Source: Candidatus Symbiopectobacterium endolongispinus
GTDB taxonomy: Bacteria > Pseudomonadota > Gammaproteobacteria > Enterobacterales > Enterobacteriaceae
Length of the DNA stretch: 64,000 nucleotides
Reading direction: 5' to 3'
Assembly (NCBI RefSeq): GCF_018777385.1
Contig: NZ_JAFJYB010000004.1
Span: 186,001 to 250,000 of the forward strand
In this document: positions 22,906-37,557 of the stretch, piece after piece
Numbering within the stretch: the first letter of the stretch is position 1
How the letters are laid out: each line of letters begins with the position of its first letter
Program-made: the position numbers and the translations under genes
The notes under the pieces: model-generated
Databases searched by the model: none
Seen by the model: only the letters and a program-made list of their open reading frames with translations
What the model was told of the DNA's origin: nothing

Positions 22906-22931
22906 TTTCCTGACGCTATTGCGTCAGGAAA
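22906..22931. terminator. Hairpin after the acetyltransferase remnant
   Basis: An 11-bp perfect inverted repeat (TTTCCTGACGC, loop TATT, GCGTCAGGAAA) immediately follows the stop at 22902. It could terminate transcription from either side. Confidence 0.6.
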
Positions 22932-23102
22932 TATCATATTGTTGTCTTCTTTTCTGCGTGTCCAACGTGTAACGTGCCTGACATCTACTAATCGAATCAC
23001 AACATTACCGTGTATGACCACCCGCGGCTTATACTTCCTGCTCATACAACACATGGGCAGTTTCGCCTCCAGGCAGGATGGTCTATAGGATAAATTGGAC
23101 AG

Positions 23103-24053
23103 ATGAGAGACAGCGAGCAACCTTTGGCAACACCCTACCTACACTTCGATCGCCGTCAATGGGCTGCATTGCGCAATTCAGTGCCATTAACGCTGACAGA
23201 AGAAGAAATCATCCGGTTAAAATGGATCAATGACGAGTTATCACTCGATGAAGTTGCCGAAATCTATCTGCCTTTATCACGCCTGCTTAATTTTTATATC
23301 AGCTCAAACCTGAGACGCCAGGCAGTATTGGAGCAATTTCTCGGCACTAACGGGCAGCGTATTCCCTATATTATTGGCATAGCAGGCAGCGTCGCGGTTG
23401 GCAAAAGTACTACCGCACGCGTATTGCAGGCGTTGCTAAGCCGGTGGCCTGAGCATCGTCGAGTTGAATTGATCACCACAGACGGTTTTTTACATTCCAA
23501 ACAGGTGCTTAAAGACAGGAACCTAATGCAGAAAAAAGGGTTTCCTGAATCTTACGATATTCATAGTCTGATGAAATTTGTGTCGGATATAAAATCGGGG
23601 GCTAAAAAAGTCACTGCACCAATATATTCACACCTGACTTACGATATCGTGCCAAACAGCAATAAAGTGGTGGAGCAACCGGATATTCTTATCCTTGAAG
23701 GATTAAACGTTTTGCAAAGTGGAATGGATTATCCGCACGCACAACCACGCACTTTTGCTTCTGATTTTATTGATTTTTATATATATGTTGACGCATCGGA
23801 AGAATTATTAAAATCCTGGTATATAAACCGGTTTTTGAAATTCCGCCTGGGTGCATTTTCCGATCCTAATTCTTATTTTCACGAGTATGCAAAATTAACG
23901 GAGGAGCAAGCGGTGACAATTGCGACCAAAATTTGGCGTGATATCAATGAACCTAACTTGCACCAAAATATTTTGCCTACCCGTGAGCGCGCCAGTTTGA
24001 TTATGACCAAAAGCGCTAATCATGCCGTTGACTATGTGCGTTTGAGAAAATAG
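23103..24053 (+). CDS. coaA: Pantothenate kinase (type I)
   Basis: Phosphorylates pantothenate, the first and controlling step of coenzyme A synthesis. The 316 residues equal the E. coli length. The P-loop [31 protein letters not shown] and the C-terminal [18 protein letters not shown] are conserved. Residues after about 200 ([18 protein letters not shown]) differ more from enterobacterial relatives and the DNA there is visibly AT-richer than the neighbours, but the frame is whole. It points away from birA-murB as in E. coli. Confidence 0.97.
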   Translation: MRDSEQPLATPYLHFDRRQWAALRNSVPLTLTEEEIIRLKWINDELSLDEVAEIYLPLSRLLNFYISSNLRRQAVLEQFLGTNGQRIPYIIGIAGSVAVGKSTTARVLQALLSRWPEHRRVELITTDGFLHSKQVLKDRNLMQKKGFPESYDIHSLMKFVSDIKSGAKKVTAPIYSHLTYDIVPNSNKVVEQPDILILEGLNVLQSGMDYPHAQPRTFASDFIDFYIYVDASEELLKSWYINRFLKFRLGAFSDPNSYFHEYAKLTEEQAVTIATKIWRDINEPNLHQNILPTRERASLIMTKSANHAVDYVRLRK

Positions 24054-24091
24054 CAATATTACAAGACAGTGGGGGGAATCCCCCCTACTGT

Positions 24092-25051
24092 CTATTTGCC
24101 ACGCAGTGAGATTTCGCCACCAATGTAGGCCTTAATCTCGCCGTTCTCTTCAAGTAACAGCGCGCCCTGCTCATCAATTCCGCGTTCAATCCCATGGATC
24201 TCGCGTTCGCCCATAATCAATTTCACCGGGCGATTATAGTAATTATCGATGGCTTGCCAGCGAGGGATGAACGAACGTAGTCCGCCTTGTTCAAACACTT
24301 CCAGCGCGTTACTCAATTCAGTGATAAGCGTAGCGGCCAAAATATTACGATCGATATCGATCCTGGCTTCTTGCAGGTTGATCCATTCCTGCGTCACGCC
24401 TTGCCCCGAAGAGGCCCGCATCCGCAAGTTGATGCCAATACCGATCACTAACTGCGCCGCATCTCCCGTTTTTCCCATCAGCTCAACCAGAATCCCGGCC
24501 AGTTTGCGATCGTGCATATAGAGATCGTTGGGCCATTTGACTTTGACATCATGTGCACCGAGACGATGCAGCACTTCTGCAATCACGATACCAATAGCCA
24601 GGCTAACCCCCACCGCAGCGGCAGGCCCCTGCTCCAAGTGCCAAAACATGGAGAGGTAAAGGTTAGCGCCAAACGGTGATTGCCACTTACGCCCACGACG
24701 ACCACGACCAGCCTGCTGGTACTCTGCCACGCACGCATCGCCAGAGTGCAAGCTCTCCAGCCGGTCGAGCAGATACTGGTTGGTCGAATCAATGACAGGC
24801 AGTACCGCAACGTTATTTGCTGGGAGTGCGGCACGAATAACATTCTCGTCGAGCAATTGCATCGGTTCAGGCAAGCTGTACCCTTTCCCTGTAACGGGAA
24901 ACACATCCAGTCCCCACTCTCTGATGGTTTGGATATGTTTGTTAATCCCTGCCCGGCTCATTCCCAACAGTTCACCGAGGTATTCACCTGAGTAAAACTC
25001 ACCGTCGGAAAGGATCTTGATAAGCGTTAAAGGGACGCGGATATCTTTCAT
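24092..25051 (-). CDS. birA: Biotin-protein ligase / biotin operon repressor
   Basis: Attaches biotin to the acetyl-CoA carboxylase carrier protein and represses biotin genes when loaded with biotinyl-AMP. The 319 residues contain an N-terminal winged helix ([18 protein letters not shown]), the ligase loop [14 protein letters not shown] and a C-terminal SH3-like domain. The start overlaps the murB stop (ATGA), as in other enterobacteria. Confidence 0.98.
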   Translation of the reverse strand: MKDIRVPLTLIKILSDGEFYSGEYLGELLGMSRAGINKHIQTIREWGLDVFPVTGKGYSLPEPMQLLDENVIRAALPANNVAVLPVIDSTNQYLLDRLESLHSGDACVAEYQQAGRGRRGRKWQSPFGANLYLSMFWHLEQGPAAAVGVSLAIGIVIAEVLHRLGAHDVKVKWPNDLYMHDRKLAGILVELMGKTGDAAQLVIGIGINLRMRASSGQGVTQEWINLQEARIDIDRNILAATLITELSNALEVFEQGGLRSFIPRWQAIDNYYNRPVKLIMGEREIHGIERGIDEQGALLLEENGEIKAYIGGEISLRGK

Positions 25052-26085
25052 GACAGCACCTCTGTCGCGCTTACTTCACCCGTTGAAGCAATAAAGCGCA
25101 CTTCCGGCTCAAGCCAGAGTACAAATGTCTCTGCAACGCTATTACGCACATAACGCGCCAGCGCAACAATATCGCCACTCGTCGCCTCATCAAGGTTGAC
25201 CAGCACCAGAGCCTGCTGCTGATGAACCACCGCACCGCCAATGCGGTGTCCTTTTAACTGGCACTGGTCGATAAGCCAGCCAGAAGCAAATTTAACCGTA
25301 CCATCGGGCTGCGGATAGTGTGGTGCATTGGGATACCGCATCAAGATAGCCAGTGCTTGCTCGGCGCTAACGACGGGATTTTTGAAAAAACTGCCCGCAT
25401 TTCCCATCAGCGCCGGATCGGGTAATTTCTTACGCCGCATCGCACATACCGTAGTAAAAATAGCATCAGGCGTCGCGGTTGCAGGATCGAGCTGCGCCAA
25501 ATCACCATAGCCCAACAAAGGCACCCAGGACTTAGTAAGATGCAGACCTACTGCAATAATGGCAAATCCCTGTCGGTATTCATGCTTAAAGATACTTTCA
25601 CGATAGCCAAACTGGCACTGCTCAGCACTGAGGCGGGTCACCTGATTGAGGGTAAGATCCAAGACATCGACATATGCGCAAAACTGCTTAAACTCAGCGC
25701 CATAAGCGCCAATATTCTGGATGGGGGCCGAGCCGACGCAGCCAGGGATCAGCGCCAGATTTTCCAGGCCCGACACGCCCTGTTGCAGCGTATACTCGAC
25801 CAGATGATGCCAGTTCTCACCGGCACCGACGTGCAGATGCCATCCGCGATCATCTTCAGCAATCTCAATCCCTTTTATGCGGTTAACAATGACAGTCCCT
25901 GCAAAATCTTCCAAAAACAGGACATTGCTACCCTCCCCCACAATCAACACCGGTTTATTCTGTTCACTCGCATGACGCCAGGAAGCAGCCAACGAATCCG
26001 GTGTATCGGCGCAGACGATCTCATCGGCATAAACGGGCAAAGAGAAGGTGTTGTATGGCTTAAGGGATGTGACACTGCTCGTCAT
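25048..26085 (-). CDS. murB: UDP-N-acetylenolpyruvoylglucosamine reductase
   Basis: FAD- and NADPH-dependent reductase that makes UDP-MurNAc for peptidoglycan. At 345 residues it is close to the family's 342. The FAD-binding [14 protein letters not shown] and active-site NAGSFFKNP (catalytic Ser) are present, and the C-terminal region with the catalytic Glu (LEPEVRFI) is intact. It lies between the rRNA operon and birA. Confidence 0.98.
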   Translation of the reverse strand: MTSSVTSLKPYNTFSLPVYADEIVCADTPDSLAASWRHASEQNKPVLIVGEGSNVLFLEDFAGTVIVNRIKGIEIAEDDRGWHLHVGAGENWHHLVEYTLQQGVSGLENLALIPGCVGSAPIQNIGAYGAEFKQFCAYVDVLDLTLNQVTRLSAEQCQFGYRESIFKHEYRQGFAIIAVGLHLTKSWVPLLGYGDLAQLDPATATPDAIFTTVCAMRRKKLPDPALMGNAGSFFKNPVVSAEQALAILMRYPNAPHYPQPDGTVKFASGWLIDQCQLKGHRIGGAVVHQQQALVLVNLDEATSGDIVALARYVRNSVAETFVLWLEPEVRFIASTGEVSATEVLS

Positions 26086-26240
26086 CAGAACGTACTCTCC
26101 AGATTGAATACGCCGTAGTTTACCCGATCCCGCACGCCAAATCTCTACGGTACGCGGGCATCTTCGATCCCTGAGAGAGCAATGAAAGGCGAGCCATTCC
26201 TGATGATAAAAACCCTATACCACCAGAAACTACGCACAGC

Positions 26241-26271
26241 AAAAAGGGCTGTCCTTTCGGACAGCCCCTTC
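26241..26271 (-). terminator. rRNA operon terminator
   Basis: A GGGCTGTCC/GGACAGCCC stem with a GAAA loop, followed on the minus strand by TTTTT, lies just after 5S rRNA. Confidence 0.9.
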
Positions 26272-26282
26272 GCTATATTAAA

Positions 26283-26401
26283 AGCCTGGCAGTTCCCTAC
26301 TCTCACATGGGGAAGCCCCACACTACCATCGGCGCTACGGCGTTTCACTTCTGAGTTCGGCATGGGGTCAGGTGGGACCACCGCGCTATCGCCGCCAGGC
26401 A
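26283..26401 (-). rRNA. rrf: 5S ribosomal RNA
   Basis: The minus strand starts TGCCTGGCGGC and ends at the complementary CTGCCAGGC, with conserved CCGAACTCAGAAGTGAAAC in the middle; about 120 bases. Last gene of the operon. Confidence 0.96.
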
Positions 26402-26587
26402 TATTCTGTTTTACATCCACCGCTTCTCAGCCATGAATGCCAATCTGTCAACAAGCTGAACTTCTCGAGCACGTGATTATTCGTATCATCCTGATACTCA
26501 CCCCTTCGGGGCCAGCGCTCCGCGCTGTTCAAAATCGTTCCAGACGATTTTGTCTCTCAATCAACACCAAAACATCTTCGGCGTTGT

Positions 26588-29492
<2,905 letters not shown>

Positions 29493-29654
29493 TCACAACC
29501 CGAAAATGTCTCGGGTGTGAAAGCTTGAGAGAATCACAATATTGGTAGTGAGCCACTATTGCTCGTTTCAATTTTCAGCTTGTTAAAGAGCAAAATACTT
29601 CGCAGCATACTGTCAAACAGTACACTCTGAAGTATTGGGTATCAAGACGGTAAA

Positions 29655-29730
29655 TGGTGGAGCTATGCGGGATCGAACCGCAGACCTCCTGCGTGCAAAG
29701 CAGGCGCTCTCCCAGCTGAGCTATAGCCCC
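29655..29730 (-). tRNA. alaT: tRNA-Ala (TGC)
   Basis: 76 bases with encoded CCA, anticodon TGC (loop TTTGCAC) and all stems complete. It lies in the 16S-23S spacer next to tRNA-Ile. Confidence 0.97.
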
Positions 29731-29833
29731 ATCGAATAGTAAACTTTGCCAAATCGCTCTCAGGCAAGGCGCGAGTTCGCGAAGCATACATCAGTATGCG
29801 AGTGGGCGAGCAATGCAGCATTGAGAACGATTT

Positions 29834-29909
29834 TGGTAGGCCTGAGTGGACTTGAACCACCGACCTCACCTTATCAGGGGTGCGCTCTAACCACCTGAGC
29901 TACAAGCCT
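29834..29909 (-). tRNA. ileT: tRNA-Ile (GAT) with a one-base deletion in the anticodon stem
   Basis: Matches the spacer Ile tRNA along its length, with GAT anticodon and encoded CCA, but is 76 rather than 77 bases. The 5' anticodon-stem strand is CACCC, while the 3' strand reads GGTG where GGGTG is expected, leaving only four bases to pair. If real, this copy would fold poorly; other rRNA operons presumably supply the tRNA. It could also be an under-called G run. Confidence 0.9.
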
Positions 29910-29984
29910 ATAAGGTCTTCTAACCGCTCGATTTCTTTCATCAGACAATCTGTGTGAACACTTCACAGAATCAGTATCATTAGG

Positions 29985-31526
<1,542 letters not shown>

Positions 31527-31916
31527 AAAGTTTGATTTGCTTCTGCTCGAGAAGCGATGCTCAAAGAATTATTACTGTTAGTTCGTAATGAATTAACTGT
31601 TGTTCACTCTTCAAGACTTTTATTTTTTAAGCCCTAAGGCTTTACGATAAAGTCCTGTGAGTGCCCACACAGATTGTCTGATTAATTGTTAAAGAGCGTT
31701 GCCACATCTACCGTGGCGCGGGAGGCGTATATTACGCTGCACCGCTGAAAAGTCAACGTTAATTTTTCAATTTCGCGTTTAACTTTCCGACTGTTACCGC
31801 AACTGCGTGTCGCTGTTGCCGTGTCAGTGGAGGCGCTAGTGTAGACACTTCTCGCACCCTGACAAGGGCTAATTTCAATTTTATTTTCGAGTGCCTACTA
31901 TTCCGCCAAAAAGCCA
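31527..31916 (-). promoter_or_regulatory. rRNA operon promoters and leader
   Basis: P1 reads TTGTCA (31860-31865), 16 bases, TACACT (31838-31843), then AGCGCC. P2 reads TTGACT (31751-31756), 16 bases, TAATAT (31729-31734). Downstream, GCTCTTTAACAATTA (31683-31697) is a boxA antitermination element. No protein gene is seen in this 390-base stretch. Confidence 0.8.
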
Positions 31917-32777
31917 CTAAAGCGGTAGTTTTTCCAACGATTCAAAGCCGAAACGCTGCAAAACGGGCCACAGGGTCGCCACTTTAGGCGTAATCGTCAT
32001 GCAATAAGCCAGATTCTTTTCCGTGCTCAGCGCCGGTGGTTGTTCCAGGTTAGCGAGATGCCATGCGGTTCTTCTGGCGATTGCCGCCCCGGAATCCACC
32101 AGTCGCGTGCCGTTTGGCAACACCAACTGCAACTCTTCAGCCAAAAGAGGGAAGTGCGTACAGCCAAGCACTACGGTATCCGGAGGCTCAGGCAATTTCA
32201 GCCAAGGGTGCAAAATTTGCTGCAACGCCAATAACGATACGTTATCCCCTCGCAACTTAGCTTCCGCCAGTTCCACTAACTCCGCCGACCCCAGCAGCAA
32301 TATCTGGCAATCCGTGGCAAAACTGGCAATCAGTTCATGTGTGTAAGAGCGCTGTACCGTGGCACGCGTTGCCAGAACGCCGACGATGCCATTGCGTGTC
32401 AGCTTTGCAGCAGGCTTCACGGCAGGCACAACGCCGACCACCGGGAATGTAAAACGCTCGCGCAGCGCGGGCAGTGAGATGGTGCTTGCGGTGTTACAGG
32501 CAATAACCACGGCAGCCAGTTGATGGCGCTGTTGTACCGCAGAAATGATTTGAACCACACGCTCAACGATAAAGTCTTGCGGTTTCTCGCCATAGGGGAA
32601 CGCTTCGTTATCGAAGGCGTAGATATAATGAAGATCCGGCAGCAACTGCCGAATCTCGTTATACACAGATAACCCCCCCACGCCGGAGTCAAACACCAAA
32701 ACCGTGGGGCGGGCGGGCAGGTTAGAAGGTGTAGCTTCCGGAGAGATAGTACTCTCTTCATGCAGTTTGATAGCCAT
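31917..32777 (-). CDS. murI: Glutamate racemase
   Basis: Makes D-glutamate for peptidoglycan. The 286 residues carry the two catalytic cysteines in VIACNTAST and [10 protein letters not shown] and the N-terminal [12 protein letters not shown] loop. The start MAIKLHEES at 32777 matches the family; the in-frame start at 32822 would lie deeper in btuB. The first codons overlap the btuB tail, as in E. coli. The G-to-T change that creates a stop in btuB at 32758-32760 also changes murI codon 6 from a probable Gln to His, which looks harmless. Confidence 0.96.
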   Translation of the reverse strand: MAIKLHEESTISPEATPSNLPARPTVLVFDSGVGGLSVYNEIRQLLPDLHYIYAFDNEAFPYGEKPQDFIVERVVQIISAVQQRHQLAAVVIACNTASTISLPALRERFTFPVVGVVPAVKPAAKLTRNGIVGVLATRATVQRSYTHELIASFATDCQILLLGSAELVELAEAKLRGDNVSLLALQQILHPWLKLPEPPDTVVLGCTHFPLLAEELQLVLPNGTRLVDSGAAIARRTAWHLANLEQPPALSTEKNLAYCMTITPKVATLWPVLQRFGFESLEKLPL

Positions 32778-34578
32778 ATGCTGTCTCGTACTCTTTATCA
32801 AACAGGTTGGCGATTCTACCACAAACTGTGAGATGAGAGGTGACAGGATATGATACAGCGAGGTCCCAGAGACTTACGCCGCCAAGTTTGACAGGCTGAT
32901 ACGTGTTGTAGTCAGTGTCATAACGTTGACCAAGATACAAGATACTGGTAAGTCACCGACCAATCGATATCAGCAACGACCCAATCCAACTGATATTTGA
33001 CCTGCTGTTTAGCTCGACGTAATAACACTTCATTGGTCTGGCTATTACGCGGATCGAGGTAATCAAATGAAACAGTGTGGGCTAAAGGACCAGTATCGAA
33101 GGACGCCGTTGCTTCAGCACCTTTAATACGCGCCTTCTTGATATTGCTAAAGTGATTGGTTGAATCATAATTAATCAGGTCATCGATATCATTACGATAC
33201 CCAGACAAGCGCCAGTTCACTGACCCGGTTAATCCTTCGAAACCACCTTCCCACTGCTTGCTTTCTTCTGGTTTAAGGTTGAGATTACCATATTTTTCGC
33301 TATACACCTGATTCAGGTTCGGTGCTTTATACGCTGTACCATAAGAAGCAAAAATGCTATACCCTTCAATGAACTCCCACGCAGCATTTGATTGCCACGT
33401 GTTATGCCAGCCAAAAACATTATTTTCATCGCCTCTAACTGCTGCTTCCAGCGTCACACTGTCTATTTTTTGTTGAGCCGTGGCGTAGACACCAACGTTA
33501 CGCTGCTCGTGCCCAGCAGCAACATAATTTGTACCCGGCTGCGATGTCTGTTTTTGCCAGTCCACACCCGCACTTACATTCCCAGCACCAACAACCAGCG
33601 AGTTACCCCATTGCAAGTTATATTGCTTCACATCATCCATGGTAGATGCGATGCCGTAGCGCCCCTTAACGGGATCGAAATTCAAATCTTTGGTATGGCT
33701 GTAGCTGGCAACGAATTGGCTTGAATAAATATCTCGATTGAATTGCAAGCCCGCATCCCACGATTGGCTGTAAAGCTGCCGAACATCCGGCGTGCCCAAT
33801 CTCGCCCACGTCGTACTATCCAGTGCGTCATAGCCATCATAGTTGGTTCGGTTATCAAAGCCATAACCACGTAAAAAACCACTAAACCCATCATTGAATT
33901 GCTGTTTTACTGCACCATAGATAGATTTACTCATAAACCCATCACGATCAGGTTGGCGCGGCGCATCAGCGGCGGCTATATCGAACCCCTTGGTATAGGT
34001 ATAGTTACCCGCTAACGTGAGGGTTGTTCCACTATCCAAAACCTGTTGGGTAGCAGCATCATAAGCTTGATACCTTTTTGAACCGACACCCGCTGTCAGT
34101 GTAGTACCCTCCTTCTCTCTAGTGGTGATGATGTTTACTACACCACCAATGGCGTCGGAACCATATACTGCAGAACGCGCGCCACGGATATATTCGATCT
34201 TTTGAACCAGAGAAAGTGGGATCTGGCTGAGATCAGAAGAACCGCTGATACCAGCTTGGTTCAATCGAATACCATCCATCAATATCAGTACATGCCTGCT
34301 CTCAGTACCTATGATGCGCAGTGCACTCTGTTGCCCCAACCCACCACTCTGCTCAATATCCACCCCCGGCAAACGGCGCATCACGTCGGTCAGGCTCTTC
34401 GCCTGCCAGCGGTCAATATCTTCGCGAGTAACCACTGTTGTAGGCGCCAGCACACTATTCACCGGCTGTTGAAAACGGTTAGCGGTAACCACCATGGTGT
34501 TGTTGTCAGTTTGCTGCGCCCAGCCAGAAAAAGCCGTGGCAGAGAGCGCCGCCAGCAGCGATAATTTTTATAAGACAT
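32722..34578 (-). pseudogene. btuB: btuB, cobalamin outer-membrane receptor, three lesions
   Basis: BtuB is the TonB-dependent vitamin B12 receptor. The long middle part ([13 protein letters not shown] to TYQYL) keeps the TonB box, plug domain and most of the 22-stranded barrel. Three lesions are visible. First, the signal peptide ([19 protein letters not shown]) is out of frame with its ATG at 34576-34578, as if one A were lost from an A run. Second, a 7-bp tandem duplication CAAGATA at 32931-32944 shifts the frame near the C-terminus. Third, a TGA at 32758-32760 removes the last 12 codons, including the terminal Phe needed for barrel assembly. A cobalamin riboswitch remains upstream. Confidence 0.95.
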
Positions 34579-34649
34579 GTAGTTAGCATACAAATCACAT
34601 TGCGGATGCCGCATTACCACAATCGATAGCTCGCGACGATCGTGAACAT

Positions 34650-34845
34650 TGCGACGTAAACCGGCAGGTCTTCGGGCTCGGGTGACATTGCTGTTGCAAT
34701 CAGAAACGACGACTTCCCACCCGCAGGCAGTGTCTGCATTCAATGCTGTCGTTTCTCTTCCCCTTACCGCTGCGCGTCAGCTCCAGGTTTTCACTGGATT
34801 CCCTTTTAACTCACACTGCGTAGCACGCAGTGCAATACCGGCACG
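34650..34845 (-). promoter_or_regulatory. Cobalamin riboswitch upstream of btuB
   Basis: The minus-strand leader has the expected elements in order: GTGAGTTAAAAGGGAATC, CTGGAGCTGACGCGCAGC with GGTAAGG, and the B12 box CGAAGACCTGCCGG at about 34657-34675. These match the AdoCbl riboswitch that represses btuB. Because btuB is broken, the element is now probably without a functional target. Confidence 0.9.
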
Positions 34846-34996
34846 CTATGCTACGATGGCCGCTTACGGATGTCTAGACTTCCACGATGTGAAATTACTA
34901 TCGCAGCAACAACGCTGGACATCCCTTCCAGATGCCCTACAATCCCGGCCAGTAAACTTCTTTTCACCTTTTCACCGTTTTGAAGCCGAGAACACC

Positions 34997-36103
34997 ATGA
35001 CGCCAGAGAACCTGCCCATCGAACAGTATGACGACCTGCTTGCGGAAAAGACGGAACGTCTACGGCAGATGATGGTGCCCTTTGCTGCTCCTGAGCCAGA
35101 GGTGTTCCGTTCTCCGGTGAGTCATTACCGTATGCGTGCCGAATTTCGCATGTGGCACGAAGGGGACGATCTCTATCACATCATGTTCGATCAGCAGACC
35201 AAACAACGGATCAGAGTCGATCAGTTCCCTGCGGCCAGCGTGTTGATTAATCGACTCATGCCCATTCTGATCGATGCATTACGCAACGATGTGGTACTGC
35301 GCCACAATCTGTTTCAGATTGACTATCTGTCGACAATGAGCGGTGAAGTGGTGGTGACGTTTATCTACCACAAGGCGTTAGATGAAGCGTGGCAACAGCA
35401 GGCACGCGCGCTGCGCGATGCACTACGCGCTCAGGGATTCGCTCTGCAACTGATTGGCCGGGCAACAAAAACTAAAATCTGTCTCGACGGAGATTATGTT
35501 GATGAACGCCTGCCAGTCGCCGGACGTGAGATGATCTACCGCCAGGTTGAAAACAGCTTTACCCAGCCCAATGCCGCCATCAATATCCAAATGCTGGAGT
35601 GGGCGCTGAAGGCTACTGCGGGATCAACAGGCGATCTGCTCGAACTTTATTGCGGTAACGGCAACTTCTCATTGGCACTGGCACGTAATTTCAATCGTGT
35701 ATTGGCCACTGAAATCGCCAAACCGTCTGTCGCCGCGGCACAATTCAACATCGCCGCGAACCAGATTGATAACGTGCAGATTATCCGCATGGCAGCGGAA
35801 GAATTTACCCAAGCACTACAGGGTGAGCGTGAATTTACCAGTTTGCAGGGTATCGATTTGTCCGACTATCAGTGCGACACCATTTTTGTCGATCCGCCAC
35901 GTAGCGGCCTGGACGACCAAACGCTGTCCATGGTGCAGAGTTACTCGCATATCCTCTACATCTCCTGCAACCCGGAAACCCTGTGCAACAACCTGACCAA
36001 ACTCACGACGACGCACCGTATCACTCGTCTTGCACTGTTCGATCAGTTTCCCTACACCCACCATATGGAATGCGGCGTGCTGTTAGAAGAAAAGAAGGCG
36101 TGA
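34997..36103 (+). CDS. trmA: tRNA (m5U54) methyltransferase
   Basis: Makes the ribothymidine of the T-loop in all tRNAs. The 368 residues match the family's 366. The SAM-binding [15 protein letters not shown], the DPPRSGLD motif and the catalytic Cys in [10 protein letters not shown] are present, with the base Glu in [10 protein letters not shown]. The start [11 protein letters not shown] at 34997 is homologous; the upstream in-frame extension covers the divergent riboswitch and is not coding. Confidence 0.97.
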   Translation: MTPENLPIEQYDDLLAEKTERLRQMMVPFAAPEPEVFRSPVSHYRMRAEFRMWHEGDDLYHIMFDQQTKQRIRVDQFPAASVLINRLMPILIDALRNDVVLRHNLFQIDYLSTMSGEVVVTFIYHKALDEAWQQQARALRDALRAQGFALQLIGRATKTKICLDGDYVDERLPVAGREMIYRQVENSFTQPNAAINIQMLEWALKATAGSTGDLLELYCGNGNFSLALARNFNRVLATEIAKPSVAAAQFNIAANQIDNVQIIRMAAEEFTQALQGEREFTSLQGIDLSDYQCDTIFVDPPRSGLDDQTLSMVQSYSHILYISCNPETLCNNLTKLTTTHRITRLALFDQFPYTHHMECGVLLEEKKA

Positions 36104-36243
36104 CCGCCTTCTCAGACTTATGACAAAGCCCGTTGTTAGGTGATGTGCGGCGATGGGGTCGTAGCGGCGTGAGCCGCCAGGGCGCCCCTCGTCGTGATTC
36201 GCCGAGAAACACGGACATGCCGAAAAGGGCTTGCCCGTAATCA

Positions 36244-36615
36244 TCAGAATGCAGGCGCGTCGTCTACCGGGCGGCGCTTTTTAAGCCGCAAGCCAATCCA
36301 GAACACCAACACGACACACAGTAATGAAGGCAGGAAGTTGGAGCCAATCTGCGGATATTCAACGCGAACCAACGCGCTATACAGCAGCAACCCCAACAAA
36401 AAGCAGGCGGCAGCCAGCAGCGGTATGCCTTCAGGCATCTCAATATTGAGGTAACGCTGGTGCAGGCAGTAAACCGAGAGCACCAGGGCAACCAGCGGAA
36501 AGACGGAAAAGGGCACGATTGAACTGAACAAGGCGGCAAATGAACCATTGACCGACAAACCGGCGATCAATGCCAAAACCAGGGTGCCTTTTTCTTGATG
36601 AGGGTATTTTGTCAT
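36244..36615 (-). CDS. yijD: Inner-membrane protein YijD (DUF1422)
   Basis: Small membrane protein of unknown function, about 123 residues with four predicted hydrophobic spans ([55 protein letters not shown]). The start MTKYPHQEK at 36615 aligns with E. coli better than the one eight codons upstream. It follows fabR as in E. coli, but 110 bases away, partly because of a 17-bp tandem duplication at 36629-36660. Confidence 0.9.
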   Translation of the reverse strand: MTKYPHQEKGTLVLALIAGLSVNGSFAALFSSIVPFSVFPLVALVLSVYCLHQRYLNIEMPEGIPLLAAACFLLGLLLYSALVRVEYPQIGSNFLPSLLCVVLVFWIGLRLKKRRPVDDAPAF

Positions 36616-36628
36616 GATGTCTCCCGTA

Positions 36629-36660
36629 GTTTTAAACACTCAAGCGTTTTAAACACTCAG
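36629..36660. repeat. 17-bp tandem duplication between fabR and yijD
   Basis: The 14-base unit GTTTTAAACACTCA occurs at 36629 and again at 36646, a 17-bp period. It lies in the leader of yijD and increases its distance from fabR. Confidence 0.85.
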
Positions 36661-36725
36661 GAACACGATGAGACGCCTACTGCGTACCGCCTTAACAGAT
36701 GGGAAACATCACCTCAGGTTCGCTG

Positions 36726-37361
36726 CTACACGTCAGAAGTATTCACTTCCTTCTCATGTTCCTTTCTGTACCAGTAGTAAGCCCCTTTGGCAATCAGGCG
36801 TAATTGCAGCACCAGGCGTTCTTCCAATTGCCGCCGCTGCTCAAGTCCAACGTCCAACGCCTCTGCGCCAGCGCTAAACACTATCGTGACCATGGCTTCA
36901 GACTGGGCCTCCGCAAATTCACGCGGGATATGATTTTCCACCTCAAGATAGTCCGCCAGTTCCGCAATAAAATGCTGGATTTCACGGGCTACAGCAGCAC
37001 GAAACGCGGCGGAGGTGCCAGAACGTTCACACAACAACAGACGGAACGCATTGGGGTTGTTGCCAATGAACTCCATAAAGGTGGCGACCGATGTGCGAAT
37101 AACGCTACCGCGTTTGGCAATGCGCTGGCGTGCCTGTCGCATCAGTTGACGCAACATCAGGCCGCTTTCATCGACCATCGTCAAACCCAATTCATCGACA
37201 TCGCGGAAGTGGCGATAAAAAGAGGTGGGAGCGATGTCCGCCTCACGCGCGACTTCACGCAAGCTCAGGCTGGCGAAACTCCGTTCGGCGCTGAGTTGAC
37301 TGAAAGCAGCTTCGATTAAGGAACGGCGAGTGCGTTCTTTTTGTTGTGCTCTGACACCCAT
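36726..37361 (-). CDS. fabR: TetR-family repressor of unsaturated fatty acid synthesis
   Basis: FabR represses fabA and fabB according to the balance of saturated and unsaturated acyl chains. The 211 residues show the N-terminal helix-turn-helix ([20 protein letters not shown]) and a ligand domain nearly identical to E. coli up to [10 protein letters not shown]. The C-terminal tail differs and is a few residues shorter. Divergent from sthA. Confidence 0.95.
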   Translation of the reverse strand: MGVRAQQKERTRRSLIEAAFSQLSAERSFASLSLREVAREADIAPTSFYRHFRDVDELGLTMVDESGLMLRQLMRQARQRIAKRGSVIRTSVATFMEFIGNNPNAFRLLLCERSGTSAAFRAAVAREIQHFIAELADYLEVENHIPREFAEAQSEAMVTIVFSAGAEALDVGLEQRRQLEERLVLQLRLIAKGAYYWYRKEHEKEVNTSDV

Positions 37362-37557
37362 ATTCAGCTGACACCATCCGCTTTCCTATCCAGGAAAGCA
37401 CTATAGCAAACTTTACTTGCGACATACTGAGACAAAGTTTGCCATATTGAAAATGAGACAGAGGATTGTCATACCAGCAGCAGGGATAAATTGGGTTATG
37501 CACGCGGCAGTGTTACAATAGCGTTATCGGCTTGTATAAAAACAGGATTACCCTACC

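Noticed and set aside
29731..29833. Hairpin-like sequence between tRNA-Ala and tRNA-Ile as a small RNA
   Set aside because: It is the normal processed spacer between the two tRNAs; nothing beyond that is supported.
34649..34996. Open extension of trmA by 116 codons upstream
   Set aside because: It overlaps the divergent cobalamin riboswitch, is not homologous to TrmA, and the conserved protein starts at 34997.
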